Notes: generated by a model not told the origin, from the letters alone. Shown: positions 1 to 6,909, counted from the stretch's first letter. The stretch is 15,139 nucleotides of DNA from Chloroflexota bacterium (GCA_029858845.1 JAOUEG010000020.1:1-15139); one strand, 5' to 3'. Program-made: numbers and translations.

Positions 1-83
1 CTGAATCCCTCCGCCACGAGCGCTTCGACCAGCGTCTCGCGCAACGTCGGTTCGTCTTCGACGACGAGGATCGTTCGTGCCAT
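1..83 (-). CDS. Response regulator, N-terminal fragment (gene continues past left edge)
   Basis: Only about 27 codons are present. The protein begins MARTILVVEDEP, followed by TLRETLVEALVAEGF. This is strand beta-1 of a CheY-like receiver domain with the acidic E-D pair that binds Mg2+, then helix alpha-1. The phospho-acceptor Asp and the output domain lie outside the window, so the class (OmpR, NarL or other) cannot be read directly. An in-frame ATG lies two codons upstream at 89. I chose 83 because it leaves the usual short tail before ILVVEDE, but there is no clear Shine-Dalgarno for either. A TATGCT hexamer sits at 93-98 on this strand, 9 nt before the ATG at 83. The gene follows gltX by about 90 bp. 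A role in two-component signalling is certain in kind, but the signal is unknown. Confidence 0.85.
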   Translation of the reverse strand, partial: MARTILVVEDEPTLRETLVEALVAEGF

Positions 84-92
84 GTCCATACC

Positions 93-122
93 AGCATAGG
101 CATCCCGGTTAACGGCCTGTTA
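93..122 (-). promoter_or_regulatory. Putative promoter and 11-bp-spaced direct repeat upstream of the response regulator
   Basis: On the minus strand TATGCT (98 to 93) could be a -10 element close to the start codon, with no recognisable -35. Just upstream, plus-strand GTTA occurs at 108-111 and again at 119-122, inside GTTAACGGCCTGTTACGG. The two copies are therefore 11 bp apart, one helical turn. That spacing is typical of tandem half-sites bound by OmpR/PhoB-type regulators, so autoregulation is conceivable. This is inference from two short repeats only. Confidence 0.25.
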
Positions 123-174
123 CGGGAGATCAAGCAGGACCGGTTCGGCGCCCCGACGCGGCCGGCCACGGCGA

Positions 175-1665
175 TCAGGAAGGCGCCAGGACCTCCACGG
201 CATGGTCGAGTCGCGCGAGCACGCGGTCGCGACCCAGCGCGACGAGCGTGTCGAACAGCGGTGGGGTCGCCGTGCGCCCGGTGACGGCCACCCGGATGGC
301 CATGAACAGGTCACCGGCCTTCCAGCCACGCGCCTCGGCCAGCGCGCGCAGTGGCGGTTCCATCTCATCGGCCTCGAACACGACGTCACGCACGTCGGCG
401 ATCACCTCGCGGGCGGCCTCCAGCCCCGCGAGGGTCGTGGCGTGGTCCCAGCGCTTGGGGATGAGCATCGCCGTATCCACGTCCAGCTCGGCGACCCACA
501 GGAACCCGACCAGGTCCCCGATCGCCCCGAGGGTCGGCAGTCGCTCCTGGATCACGGGGAGCAGCGACCGCAATTCGTCGTCGGACGGCATCCATTCGAT
601 CCGGCCGGCGACCAGATCGGCCTCGATGAACGGTCGCAGGCGATCGATCAGCTCGTCCGCGGACAGGCGGCGGATCCACTGCCCGTTGATCCACTCCAGT
701 CGCTCGCGGTCGAAGATCGCTCCACCCTTGTGGACCTGCGAGAGGTCGAACCGTTCGGTGATCTCGGGCAGGGACAGGATCTCCTCTTCGGTCCCGGTGG
801 CCCAACCCAGGAGCGCCAGGTAGTTGACCAGCGCCTCACGCACGAACCCCTGCGCGATGTAGTCGTCGATCGCCGTCTGGCTCTTGCGCTTGCTCATCTT
901 GCTGCGGTCCGGGTTGAGGATCAGCGGCAGGTGCGCGAAGCGCGGTACCGCATGGCCCAGGGCCTGGAACAGCAGGATGTGCTTGGGCGTGTTGGAGAGA
1001 TGGTCCTCGCCCCGGATGACGTGGGTGATCTCCATCGCCGCGTCGTCGACGACGACGGTAAAGTGGTAGAGCGGCGTGCCGTCCGCTCGTACGATCACGA
1101 AATCACCGCCGAGGTTGGCGACGTCGATCTCGACGCGGCCGCGAACGATGTCATCGAACGCCACGACGCCTTCGCCGACCCGGAACCGGAGAGCGCCGCG
1201 CCGCCCGTCGCGTTCGCGGGTACGCCGTTCCTCGGGGGTCAGGGCCGCGCAGCGGCCCACGTACCGAGGCGGCAGGCGCTCAGCCTCCCGGGACGCGCGA
1301 TCGGCCTCGAGCTCGGCGCTCGTGCAGTAACACGGATAGGCGAGATCGTCGGCCAACAACCGCTGCGCCGCGGCGGCGTAGGACGGCAGCCGCTCCATCT
1401 GGCGATAGGGTGCGTGAGGCCCGCGGGCGGGTTCCCCGGCCACCTCGGGGCCCTCGTCCCATTCGAGGCCGAGCCAGTGCAGCCCGTCGAGGATGTCCTT
1501 CTCGAACTCCAGCGTGCTGCGTGCCACGTCCGTGTCCTCGAGCCGCAGGATGAACGTCCCGCCGACGTGCCTGGCGTGGAGGTAGTTGAAGAGCGCCGTC
1601 CGCGCGGTCCCGATGTGGAGAGGCCCAGTGGGGCTCGGGGCGATGCGGACGCGGTGGTGGGCCAT
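175..1665 (-). CDS. gltX: Glutamate--tRNA ligase (class I aminoacyl-tRNA synthetase)
   Basis: This 496-residue cytosolic enzyme charges tRNA-Glu with glutamate using ATP. The N-terminus has the GluRS catalytic fold RIAPSPTGPLHIG, with the HIG(H) signature at residues 17-19, then FILRLEDTD at 38-46. The second ATP signature KMSKR is at 256-260. A C-terminal anticodon-binding helical region fills the rest. Length is normal for bacterial GluRS. The ATG at 1665 is set by the family N-terminus. There is no Shine-Dalgarno, but TAGCCT lies 6 nt upstream (1672-1677), so the mRNA may be leaderless. It lies 44 bp behind the DtxR-family gene. I cannot tell from sequence alone whether it is discriminating or also charges tRNA-Gln. 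Nothing looks damaged. Confidence 0.98.
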   Translation of the reverse strand: MAHHRVRIAPSPTGPLHIGTARTALFNYLHARHVGGTFILRLEDTDVARSTLEFEKDILDGLHWLGLEWDEGPEVAGEPARGPHAPYRQMERLPSYAAAAQRLLADDLAYPCYCTSAELEADRASREAERLPPRYVGRCAALTPEERRTRERDGRRGALRFRVGEGVVAFDDIVRGRVEIDVANLGGDFVIVRADGTPLYHFTVVVDDAAMEITHVIRGEDHLSNTPKHILLFQALGHAVPRFAHLPLILNPDRSKMSKRKSQTAIDDYIAQGFVREALVNYLALLGWATGTEEEILSLPEITERFDLSQVHKGGAIFDRERLEWINGQWIRRLSADELIDRLRPFIEADLVAGRIEWMPSDDELRSLLPVIQERLPTLGAIGDLVGFLWVAELDVDTAMLIPKRWDHATTLAGLEAAREVIADVRDVVFEADEMEPPLRALAEARGWKAGDLFMAIRVAVTGRTATPPLFDTLVALGRDRVLARLDHAVEVLAPS

Positions 1666-1671
1666 CCGGGA

Positions 1672-1677
1672 AGGCTA
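1672..1677 (-). promoter_or_regulatory. -10 element TAGCCT for gltX, likely leaderless
   Basis: On the minus strand TAGCCT is followed by six bases (TCCCGG) and then the gltX ATG. The TANNNT pattern at this distance puts the transcription start at or next to the start codon. There is no TTGACA-like -35 and no Shine-Dalgarno. Four other genes here have the same arrangement. Confidence 0.55.
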
Positions 1678-1709
1678 CCAGTCGGGCGACCGGTTGCGCC
1701 GAGCCTCGA

Positions 1710-2453
1710 TCAGGACCCCGGAGCCGTCCCCGCGGGGATGCGGTGGAACAGATCCGGATCGGCGTCCCCGCGGAGCACCCGCACGAGCGACGCCGGGCGA
1801 AGACCGAGCGTGGCGCGCCCGATCGGGCCCTCGAGAGTGAGGGAATCGAGCGATTCGGAGCGCGCCAGGATCGTGATCGGGGCGCCGGGCCAAAGGGCGC
1901 GGGCCTCGAGGTAGGACAGCAGCCCGGCGTCCTCCTCGGCCTCCTCGGTGATGCGGTAGACGGTCGCCCGCGAGCCGGCTTCCATCTCGCTCAAAGGGAC
2001 GCCGGGCGGTCGGCGCTTCGCGGTCGCGAGATCGATCGGATTGCCATGCGGGCAGATCTCGGGATGGCCCAGCATCTCATCCAGGCGCGCTTCGACCCGA
2101 GGCGAGATGGCGCCCTGCAGGCGCATCGCCTCCTCGTCCGACTCCGCCCAGCCCAATCCGACGACACTCGTCAGCAGCCACTCGATGAGGGCGTGGCGCC
2201 GGAAGATCGCATCGGCAGCGGCGCGCCCGGCGGACGTGAGCCGCAGCTCGCGCCCATCGGCGTGCTCCACGAGCCCATCGGCGGTCAAGCGCCGGAACAT
2301 CTCGCTGGCCGCCTGGGTCGTGACGCCGAGCTGGCGCGCGACGCTGGCGGCCGTCACCTTGGTGGCATCGCCCGTGCCGGAAGCGACGCGCAAGGCCAGG
2401 AGGTATTCCTGGGCGGCTGAGGACAGGTCGCGCGGATCGTGGCGGCGTGGCAT
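1710..2453 (-). CDS. DtxR/MntR-family metal-dependent transcriptional regulator
   Basis: The 247-residue protein has the DtxR-family layout. A winged helix-turn-helix covers residues about 14-75 (VARQLGVTTQAASEMFRRL is the recognition region). A dimerisation/metal domain follows, with RRHALIEWLL around 85-94 (His87, Glu91), ISPRVEARLDEMLGHPE and CPHGNPI near 134-140. A C-terminal FeoA/SH3-like domain covers about 150-228. Family members repress iron- or manganese-homeostasis genes when metal is bound. The usual E-H pair before xIS (as in LEHAIS) reads Q113-G114 here (LQGAIS), so metal sensing may be altered. The reading frame is open up to 3083, but the real start is the ATG at 2453. The family N-terminus begins there and a TATCCT sits 6 nt before it. 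It starts only 4 nt after the stop of the J-domain gene. Confidence 0.93.
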   Translation of the reverse strand: MPRRHDPRDLSSAAQEYLLALRVASGTGDATKVTAASVARQLGVTTQAASEMFRRLTADGLVEHADGRELRLTSAGRAAADAIFRRHALIEWLLTSVVGLGWAESDEEAMRLQGAISPRVEARLDEMLGHPEICPHGNPIDLATAKRRPPGVPLSEMEAGSRATVYRITEEAEEDAGLLSYLEARALWPGAPITILARSESLDSLTLEGPIGRATLGLRPASLVRVLRGDADPDLFHRIPAGTAPGS

Positions 2454-2457
2454 GGGC

Positions 2458-3741
2458 TCAGGATACGGGACGGGCCGCTCCGCGATCCGAGCGGAGCAGC
2501 CCCCAGGCCAGGCCGGCGACCCAGGCGGCGACGGACACGAGCCCGAGGACCGGGAGGCCGCCGATGGTGATGCCGTCGACTCCCGGGGCCGCCGAGATGA
2601 GCGCGACCGGGATCGCCACGGCGAGCGCGGCCAGCGCGGCCGTCCCGGCGATCGTGGCGACACGCGGCAGTACGAGCAGCAACGCCAGCGCGCCGACCAG
2701 CGCAAGCCACACGACGCTGCCGGTGGTGTCGTCGCATGCCGCGGAGAAGCGTCCGCATCCCGAGACCTCGCCCCCGAGCCAGCCGATGGCGAGGCCGATC
2801 GGGACCCAGCCCAGCACGGCCCGACCGACGCGCCCGGCGAGGCGCGGTTCTCGGCCCTCGAGCCAGTCCCAACCTCCGGAGTCCGACGCCGGGGCCCCCG
2901 AAGCGGCCTCGCCGCCCGCCGCGCGAGCGCTGTCAGGAGCCGGATCGGGGGCCGGCTGCTCGGATGCCGGCTGCTCGGATGCCGGGGTCCCCGCCGTCGC
3001 CTCCCACCACGAACCCGTGGTGTGCGTTGGCGGCGGGTTCGCCGGTCGGGGGGACGACGCCGCCGACGCGGCCGTCGCGTCATCTACGTCGAGGCCATCC
3101 GACCCGACGGTGTCTCCGGGCCCTGCCGCGGACGAGCCCGCCGGGGTCCCCTGCGCCGCCGCCGCCGCCCGCCTGGCGCGTGCCTGGTACTCCGGGCCGT
3201 GCTTGCGGGGATCGGCATATTCCTTCGGATTCAGGGTCCAGTACGTCCCGGTCGTCGTTCCATACCAGGAGGCGCCGCCCCAGTCAGGCTCGAAGGGCTC
3301 CACGTCTGCGCCGTCGTACGTGGTGGAACCGGGCGTCGCCTTGTTCGGATCGCGCGAGACCCCGCCCGGCGGCGACCCCGGGCGACCTCCGTTCGGCCCC
3401 TGTCCTCCGCTCGCAGATCCAGGCCGCCGGGGCTCACCGGTCGGCGCTCGCCGCGCTCGGCCCCCGTAGGCCCGCCGCGTCGCGTCGGCTCGCGCCGGGT
3501 CCGCATCCCATGGTCGCCGCGTCGAGGCCTTCGGGCGACCCATGGCGTTCGCGCTGCCAGGCCCGACGATCTGGTCGTAGGCCGCCTGGATCGCCAGGAA
3601 TCGGGGCAGTGCAGCTTCGCCGGCGGCGTCCGGGTGATTGACCTTGGCCAGCCTCCGATACGCCTTCCTGACCTCGGCGAGCGAGGCGCCACGACTGAGG
3701 CCGAGCGTGCGGTAGGGATCGGCGTCAGGTGCCATGGGCAC
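2458..3741 (-). CDS. J-domain protein with low-complexity linker and C-terminal membrane helices
   Basis: The 427-residue protein starts with a J domain at about residues 9-58 (YRTLGLSRGAS, then RKAYRRLAKVNHPD), with the HPD tripeptide at 36-38 that stimulates Hsp70 ATPase. There is no G/F-rich segment or CxxCxGxG zinc domain, so this is a class C (type III) J protein, not DnaJ itself. Residues 60-300 are Pro/Ala/Gly/Ser/Arg-rich and probably disordered. They are interrupted by an aromatic-rich block at about 141-190 (DWGGASWYG, GTYWTLNPKEYADPRKHGPEY). Residues about 305-415 hold three to four hydrophobic helices and two cysteines (329, 336) in a loop. It probably recruits DnaK to the membrane; the client is unknown. 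GTG at 3741 is preferred because GGAG lies 7 nt before it; ATG at 3735 is the alternative. Confidence 0.88.
   Translation of the reverse strand: MPMAPDADPYRTLGLSRGASLAEVRKAYRRLAKVNHPDAAGEAALPRFLAIQAAYDQIVGPGSANAMGRPKASTRRPWDADPARADATRRAYGGRARRAPTGEPRRPGSASGGQGPNGGRPGSPPGGVSRDPNKATPGSTTYDGADVEPFEPDWGGASWYGTTTGTYWTLNPKEYADPRKHGPEYQARARRAAAAAQGTPAGSSAAGPGDTVGSDGLDVDDATAASAASSPRPANPPPTHTTGSWWEATAGTPASEQPASEQPAPDPAPDSARAAGGEAASGAPASDSGGWDWLEGREPRLAGRVGRAVLGWVPIGLAIGWLGGEVSGCGRFSAACDDTTGSVVWLALVGALALLLVLPRVATIAGTAALAALAVAIPVALISAAPGVDGITIGGLPVLGLVSVAAWVAGLAWGLLRSDRGAARPVS
2460..2465 (-). promoter_or_regulatory. -10 element TATCCT for the DtxR-family gene, overlapping the upstream stop codon
   Basis: Minus-strand TATCCT, then GAGCCC (6 nt), then the ATG at 2453. 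The last T of the hexamer is the first base of the TGA stop of the J-domain gene. No Shine-Dalgarno precedes the ATG. The arrangement would allow a leaderless transcript for the regulator in addition to any read-through from upstream. Confidence 0.5.
2951..2980. repeat. Perfect 15-bp tandem duplication in the J-domain gene
   Basis: GCCGGCTGCTCGGAT occurs twice head to tail. On the minus strand it encodes ASEQP repeated in the disordered linker of the J-domain protein. The length is a multiple of three, so the frame is kept; it probably arose by replication slippage. Confidence 0.9.
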
Positions 3742-3797
3742 GTTGCAGCTCCAGTGATGATCCGGTCAGGACTCGTGGTGACCGATCCGTGCGACCG

Positions 3798-4952
3798 TCA
3801 ACTGATCAGCTCGCCAACGGGAGCGAGCTCGAAATCGGCGACGGATTCCGCCCCGATCCGTCCGTGCGGGTCGAGGCTCTGTGGCCGGTGATACCGAGCG
3901 AGCACACGGATCGCCTGGTCGTCGAGAACGCCTGCCTGCCGCAGCGTCTCGACGGAGGCGGCCCATGAACCGCGCTCGTACCCACCCCCATCTTCGATCT
4001 TGAGGGCCATCCCGGATGCCGCGGTGCCGCTGCCGACCTGACGCGGACCGGGCAGGATGGCGATCGCCCGGAGCGCTTCCATGCCGGCCTTGCTCACAAG
4101 CCGGGCAGGCGCCGCCTTCATGAGCGATGTATCCAGCCGGTCGTGACGGCCCCCGATCATCTCCGGGCTGCCGAGCATCGCATCACGGATGATCGTGAGC
4201 GCCGGTGCGAGTGCCTGGCGAGGGTCCTTGGCGCCGAGGGCGATCGGGTCGGCCAACATGGCATACGCCCGTGCGATCTCGCGAAGCCGGAACGCGTACG
4301 TTTCCACGCCACAGCCGTCGAGCGCCGTCCGGAGCTGCTCGGGCTTGGTGCCGAAGGCCCGTGCGACCGCCGAGCGATAGGCCACCTGCGACGGATGCTG
4401 AGGCTGCCAATAGGTCTCGAGATCCCAGCCCTTGAGCCGGGACAGCAGCAGCGACACTGCGTGCTGCCCGGAGCACATGTGCCGGATCGGACTTGCTTTC
4501 TCGCCATCGCGCGCCAGGCGCGCCGCGGTCAGCGCGTCAAGCGGCATCCCTTCGTTGCCGCAGGCGAGGAGGCCCTGACTGACGCCCGCCCGGCGGAAGA
4601 TGGCCTGGATCGTGCGGACGTGGATGTCCTCGCCCGAGTGGGAGCTCGTCATGATCGCGATCTCCGCCGGCTCCAGGTCGAACGCCCCGATCCCGCCCGC
4701 CTCGATCAGCGCGACCACGCCGAACGGCTTGACCGTCGAGCGCAGGGCGACGATCCGATCCGGATCGCCGAGCTGACGGATGAGGTTGCCGTCGAGGTCA
4801 GCCTCGACGATGTCGCCGCGATGGACGCTTTCGACGATGCCGTTCCGGATCTGGCGAACGAGGATCGGGGTCTCCGTGCGGGCCCGGGTCCGCGTCGACG
4901 CACGGGGAATCTTCGGTGCCGTAGGCGTCGCGCGTCCGGGAGTGTCGGTCAC
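3798..4952 (-). CDS. Asparaginase II family protein (ReAV-like L-asparaginase)
   Basis: The 384-residue protein matches the Asparaginase_II family, which hydrolyses L-asparagine to aspartate and ammonia. Visible landmarks are RSTVKPF with Ser72-x-x-Lys75, SSHSGED (Ser105), CGNEGMPL, HMCSGQHA (Cys160), LDGCGVETYA (Cys214) and RLVSKAGMEAL (Lys288). These fall at a constant offset of 24-25 residues from the Ser48/Lys51/Ser80/Cys135/Cys189/Lys263 set described for Rhizobium etli ReAV. The Zn-ligand Lys138 would be Gln163 here. The first 28 residues are Arg/Thr/Pro-rich and extra to the family core. The frame is open to 5378. The GTG at 4952 is chosen because TATCCT lies 7 nt upstream and no Met codon exists before residue 101. 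No signal peptide, so probably cytosolic. Confidence 0.9.
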   Translation of the reverse strand: MTDTPGRATPTAPKIPRASTRTRARTETPILVRQIRNGIVESVHRGDIVEADLDGNLIRQLGDPDRIVALRSTVKPFGVVALIEAGGIGAFDLEPAEIAIMTSSHSGEDIHVRTIQAIFRRAGVSQGLLACGNEGMPLDALTAARLARDGEKASPIRHMCSGQHAVSLLLSRLKGWDLETYWQPQHPSQVAYRSAVARAFGTKPEQLRTALDGCGVETYAFRLREIARAYAMLADPIALGAKDPRQALAPALTIIRDAMLGSPEMIGGRHDRLDTSLMKAAPARLVSKAGMEALRAIAILPGPRQVGSGTAASGMALKIEDGGGYERGSWAASVETLRQAGVLDDQAIRVLARYHRPQSLDPHGRIGAESVADFELAPVGELIS

Positions 4953-4959
4953 ATCTCGG

Positions 4960-4965
4960 AGGATA
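4960..4965 (-). promoter_or_regulatory. -10 element TATCCT for the asparaginase II gene, likely leaderless
   Basis: Minus-strand TATCCT, then CCGAGAT (7 nt), then GTG at 4952. It lies in the 65-bp gap after the zinc-finger protein gene. There is no convincing -35 and no properly spaced Shine-Dalgarno, so it both predicts a leaderless mRNA and supports the GTG start. Confidence 0.5.
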
Positions 4966-5017
4966 CCCCCGGGAGCCCCGGCCCAGCGAGACTCGGGCGC
5001 GGGCGTGCCGAGCGGAG

Positions 5018-5365
5018 CTAGCCAGGAGGCTCGATCTCGCCGCCGGCATCGGACACGGCCTCCTCCGCGGTCGGTCGGGCGATCTCGTCGCGCGCCCCAC
5101 AGCCGCGATAGCAGCGCGTCGCCGTCTCGGTGTTGACGGAGCGGCACACCGAACAGACCCAGTCCCCGATCGGCATATCGGTCCGTGCATCGAGGATGCG
5201 CCGGCTCGCGGCGTCTCGCGCCCCCGGCAGCATGGCCCCCACCTCCGACGACACGGCGAGTCCGAAACGCAGCACCACGAGCCCGATCGCGATCACGACG
5301 ACCGCGACGATGACCGCGCCGATCCAGTCGATCGAGGCGAGGTACTCGACGAACATCCTGTCCAC
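5018..5365 (-). CDS. Small single-span membrane protein with RanBP2-like zinc finger
   Basis: The product is 115 residues from GTG 5365, or 112 from ATG 5356. A hydrophobic helix at about 14-32 (WIGAVIVAVVVIAIGLVVLRF) follows a short N-terminus. A soluble region then carries W69-x-C71-x2-C74-x3-N78-x6-C85-x3-C89. That is close to the RanBP2-type zinc finger pattern W-x-C-x2-4-C-x3-N-x6-C-x2-C, apart from one extra residue in the last pair. The tail is acidic (EEAVSDAGGEIEPPG). I do not recognise a named family; a membrane-tethered zinc module that binds protein or RNA is plausible. The GTG is preferred because GGAG lies 7 nt upstream and a TAGCAT -10 sits about 26 nt upstream. The frame is open to 5644 but the upstream part is Arg-rich and not coding-like. 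Confidence 0.75.
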   Translation of the reverse strand: MDRMFVEYLASIDWIGAVIVAVVVIAIGLVVLRFGLAVSSEVGAMLPGARDAASRRILDARTDMPIGDWVCSVCRSVNTETATRCYRGCGARDEIARPTAEEAVSDAGGEIEPPG

Positions 5366-5390
5366 GGTTCGGCTCCACGCGGTGGGCCCG

Positions 5391-5396
5391 ATGCTA
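5391..5396 (-). promoter_or_regulatory. -10 element TAGCAT for the zinc-finger membrane protein
   Basis: The hexamer is identical to those before upp and the lipid kinase gene, but here it lies 25 nt before the GTG at 5365. This leaves a leader of about 18 nt that contains GGAG. It would be the leadered counterpart of the leaderless promoters in this window. Confidence 0.4.
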
Positions 5397-5445
5397 CTCC
5401 CGACCGTCCCGCGCGCGGGGACGCCGGATCCGCAGTGGCGTGGCG

Positions 5446-6909
5446 CTAGACGTCGTGCTCGGCGACGACCCTGCCGGTCCGAACCGCTTCGACGAGAGCC
5501 GCATGATCCCGTTCGGTCTGATCGGCATATGTCACCGCGAACCGGGCCACCGCATCGTCGAAGATGTCGGACTTGCCGAGATAGCCGGAGATCGTCGCGG
5601 CGTCGCCGGACCGCGCGTGAGCGAGGGCGAGAGCCCAGCCGCACACACCGCCGTACTCGATGAGGCCACCGGGGCGCACGTTGCCCGGCTCGAACGTGAC
5701 CGAGCCCTTCATGTCACGAAGCTGGCGGACGTAGTAGTCAAGGACGCGTCCCCTCCGATCCGTCAGCCGGCCCGAGCCGAGGAAGATGTCCGGCGCCGGC
5801 TGGATCAGCCGCTGCCCCTGCACGACGCGGCGACCGTGGTACGCGAAGCGGCCGGGAGCGACGTAGGGCTCCAGCACGGAGGCCGCCGCCTCCTTGACCT
5901 GCAGGAACAGCACATCCCGATCGGTCTCCCCGCGCAGCAGCACGACATAGCAGCGTGTGCCGACGCTCCCGACGCCGACGACCTTGCGCACCGCATCGAC
6001 CACCCTGTATCGATCGAGGAGGCGGCGCCGGTCGTTGGCGAGCGACGCGCGGTAGCCGTCCAGCCAGCGCTGCAGGACGACGGTGACGGACTGCCCGTCG
6101 GAGGTCTCCGGGCCCCGGTCACGGACGACCAGCGGCGGACTCTCGACGATCCGGAAGTCCCCATCGATCAGCTCGGTCGTCTTCTCCAGGACCTGGATGT
6201 TCGTCCGGGTCCTCGCCTTGGCGGCAATGGCCTCGGCACGCTTCCGGACGTCCGGGGATAGCACGGGCAGCAGCGCGGCCACGTCGATGTTCGCGTACCA
6301 GGTCTGGATGCCGCCCATCTCCGCATACTCGGCCAACCGCATCCTGTAGCTGCGTACGGCGGCTTTGGCGGCATCGACGGACCTTGACTCGCTGACGCCG
6401 CCCTCGCGCCCGGCGACGACGAAGCTCGCGGCGAGTCGCTTCACGTCCCATTCCCAGGGTCCGGGGAGGGTCTCATCGAAATCGTTCATGCCGAAGACGA
6501 GGTTCCGTTCCTGCGTCCCGAAGACGCCGAAGTTCATCAGGTGGGCGTCACCGCAGGCCTGGACCGAAACCCCGGTGGTCGGCGTGCCGGCCAGGTCGGC
6601 GCTCATGACCGCGGCCGAGCCGCGCAGGAAGGCGAACGGCGAGGCGACCATCCTGCCGTACCGGATCGGCACCAGGTCGGCGACGCGGTCCACGTTCTGG
6701 GCCTCGAGCAGGGCGACCGGGTCGGTTCGGTCACCGGACGGCGTCCAGTCCGCGTGCGACGCTCGGGGGACGACATCTCGGAGTTCTCGCCCCTTGGCGC
6801 GACGCTCCGCGGCCGTCACGGCGGCCTTCCGGGCGGCGGCGGAACGGGCCCGGACCACCTCCAAGCTCGACTCGCCGGAAACGACTGCGGTTGCCGTGGT
6901 GTCGGCCAT
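5446..6909 (-). CDS. DUF2252 family protein, possibly kinase-like
   Basis: The 487-residue protein matches the DUF2252 family along its length: PFAFLRG at 91-97, ACGDAHLMNFGVF at 118-130, MNDFDETLPGPWEWDVKRLA at 141-160, VVGVGSVGTRCYVVLL at 310-325, LFLQVKEAAASVLEPY at 334-349 and IEYGGVCGWALALAHARSGD near 417-436. Function is not established. GDxHxxN followed by DFDE resembles the catalytic and Mg2+-binding loops of aminoglycoside phosphotransferase-like kinases. The later GxGSxG and VKE resemble a nucleotide loop and a conserved lysine, so a permuted kinase fold is possible. The ATG at 6909 is chosen because AGAGGA lies 6 nt before it; an in-frame ATG at 6924 is less likely. No signal peptide or membrane segment is seen, so it is probably cytosolic. 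It lies about 175 bp behind upp, separated by hairpins. Confidence 0.93.
   Translation of the reverse strand: MADTTATAVVSGESSLEVVRARSAAARKAAVTAAERRAKGRELRDVVPRASHADWTPSGDRTDPVALLEAQNVDRVADLVPIRYGRMVASPFAFLRGSAAVMSADLAGTPTTGVSVQACGDAHLMNFGVFGTQERNLVFGMNDFDETLPGPWEWDVKRLAASFVVAGREGGVSESRSVDAAKAAVRSYRMRLAEYAEMGGIQTWYANIDVAALLPVLSPDVRKRAEAIAAKARTRTNIQVLEKTTELIDGDFRIVESPPLVVRDRGPETSDGQSVTVVLQRWLDGYRASLANDRRRLLDRYRVVDAVRKVVGVGSVGTRCYVVLLRGETDRDVLFLQVKEAAASVLEPYVAPGRFAYHGRRVVQGQRLIQPAPDIFLGSGRLTDRRGRVLDYYVRQLRDMKGSVTFEPGNVRPGGLIEYGGVCGWALALAHARSGDAATISGYLGKSDIFDDAVARFAVTYADQTERDHAALVEAVRTGRVVAEHDV

Noticed and set aside
202..1914. A 570-codon open frame on the plus strand opposite gltX
   Set aside because: It is the antisense shadow of gltX in GC-rich DNA. 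Its translation is Arg/Gly/Pro/Asp-rich with no motif, while the minus strand has every GluRS signature. The same holds for the long plus-strand frames at 2041-3891 and 12142-14214.
1710..3083. Extending the DtxR-family gene to 3083
   Set aside because: The extra 210 codons overlap the membrane region of the J-domain gene and translate to Arg/Pro/Ser-rich sequence; the family N-terminus begins at the ATG at 2453. Similar over-extensions of the asparaginase II (to 5378), DUF2252 (to 6978) and binding-protein (to 9145) frames were rejected for the same reason.
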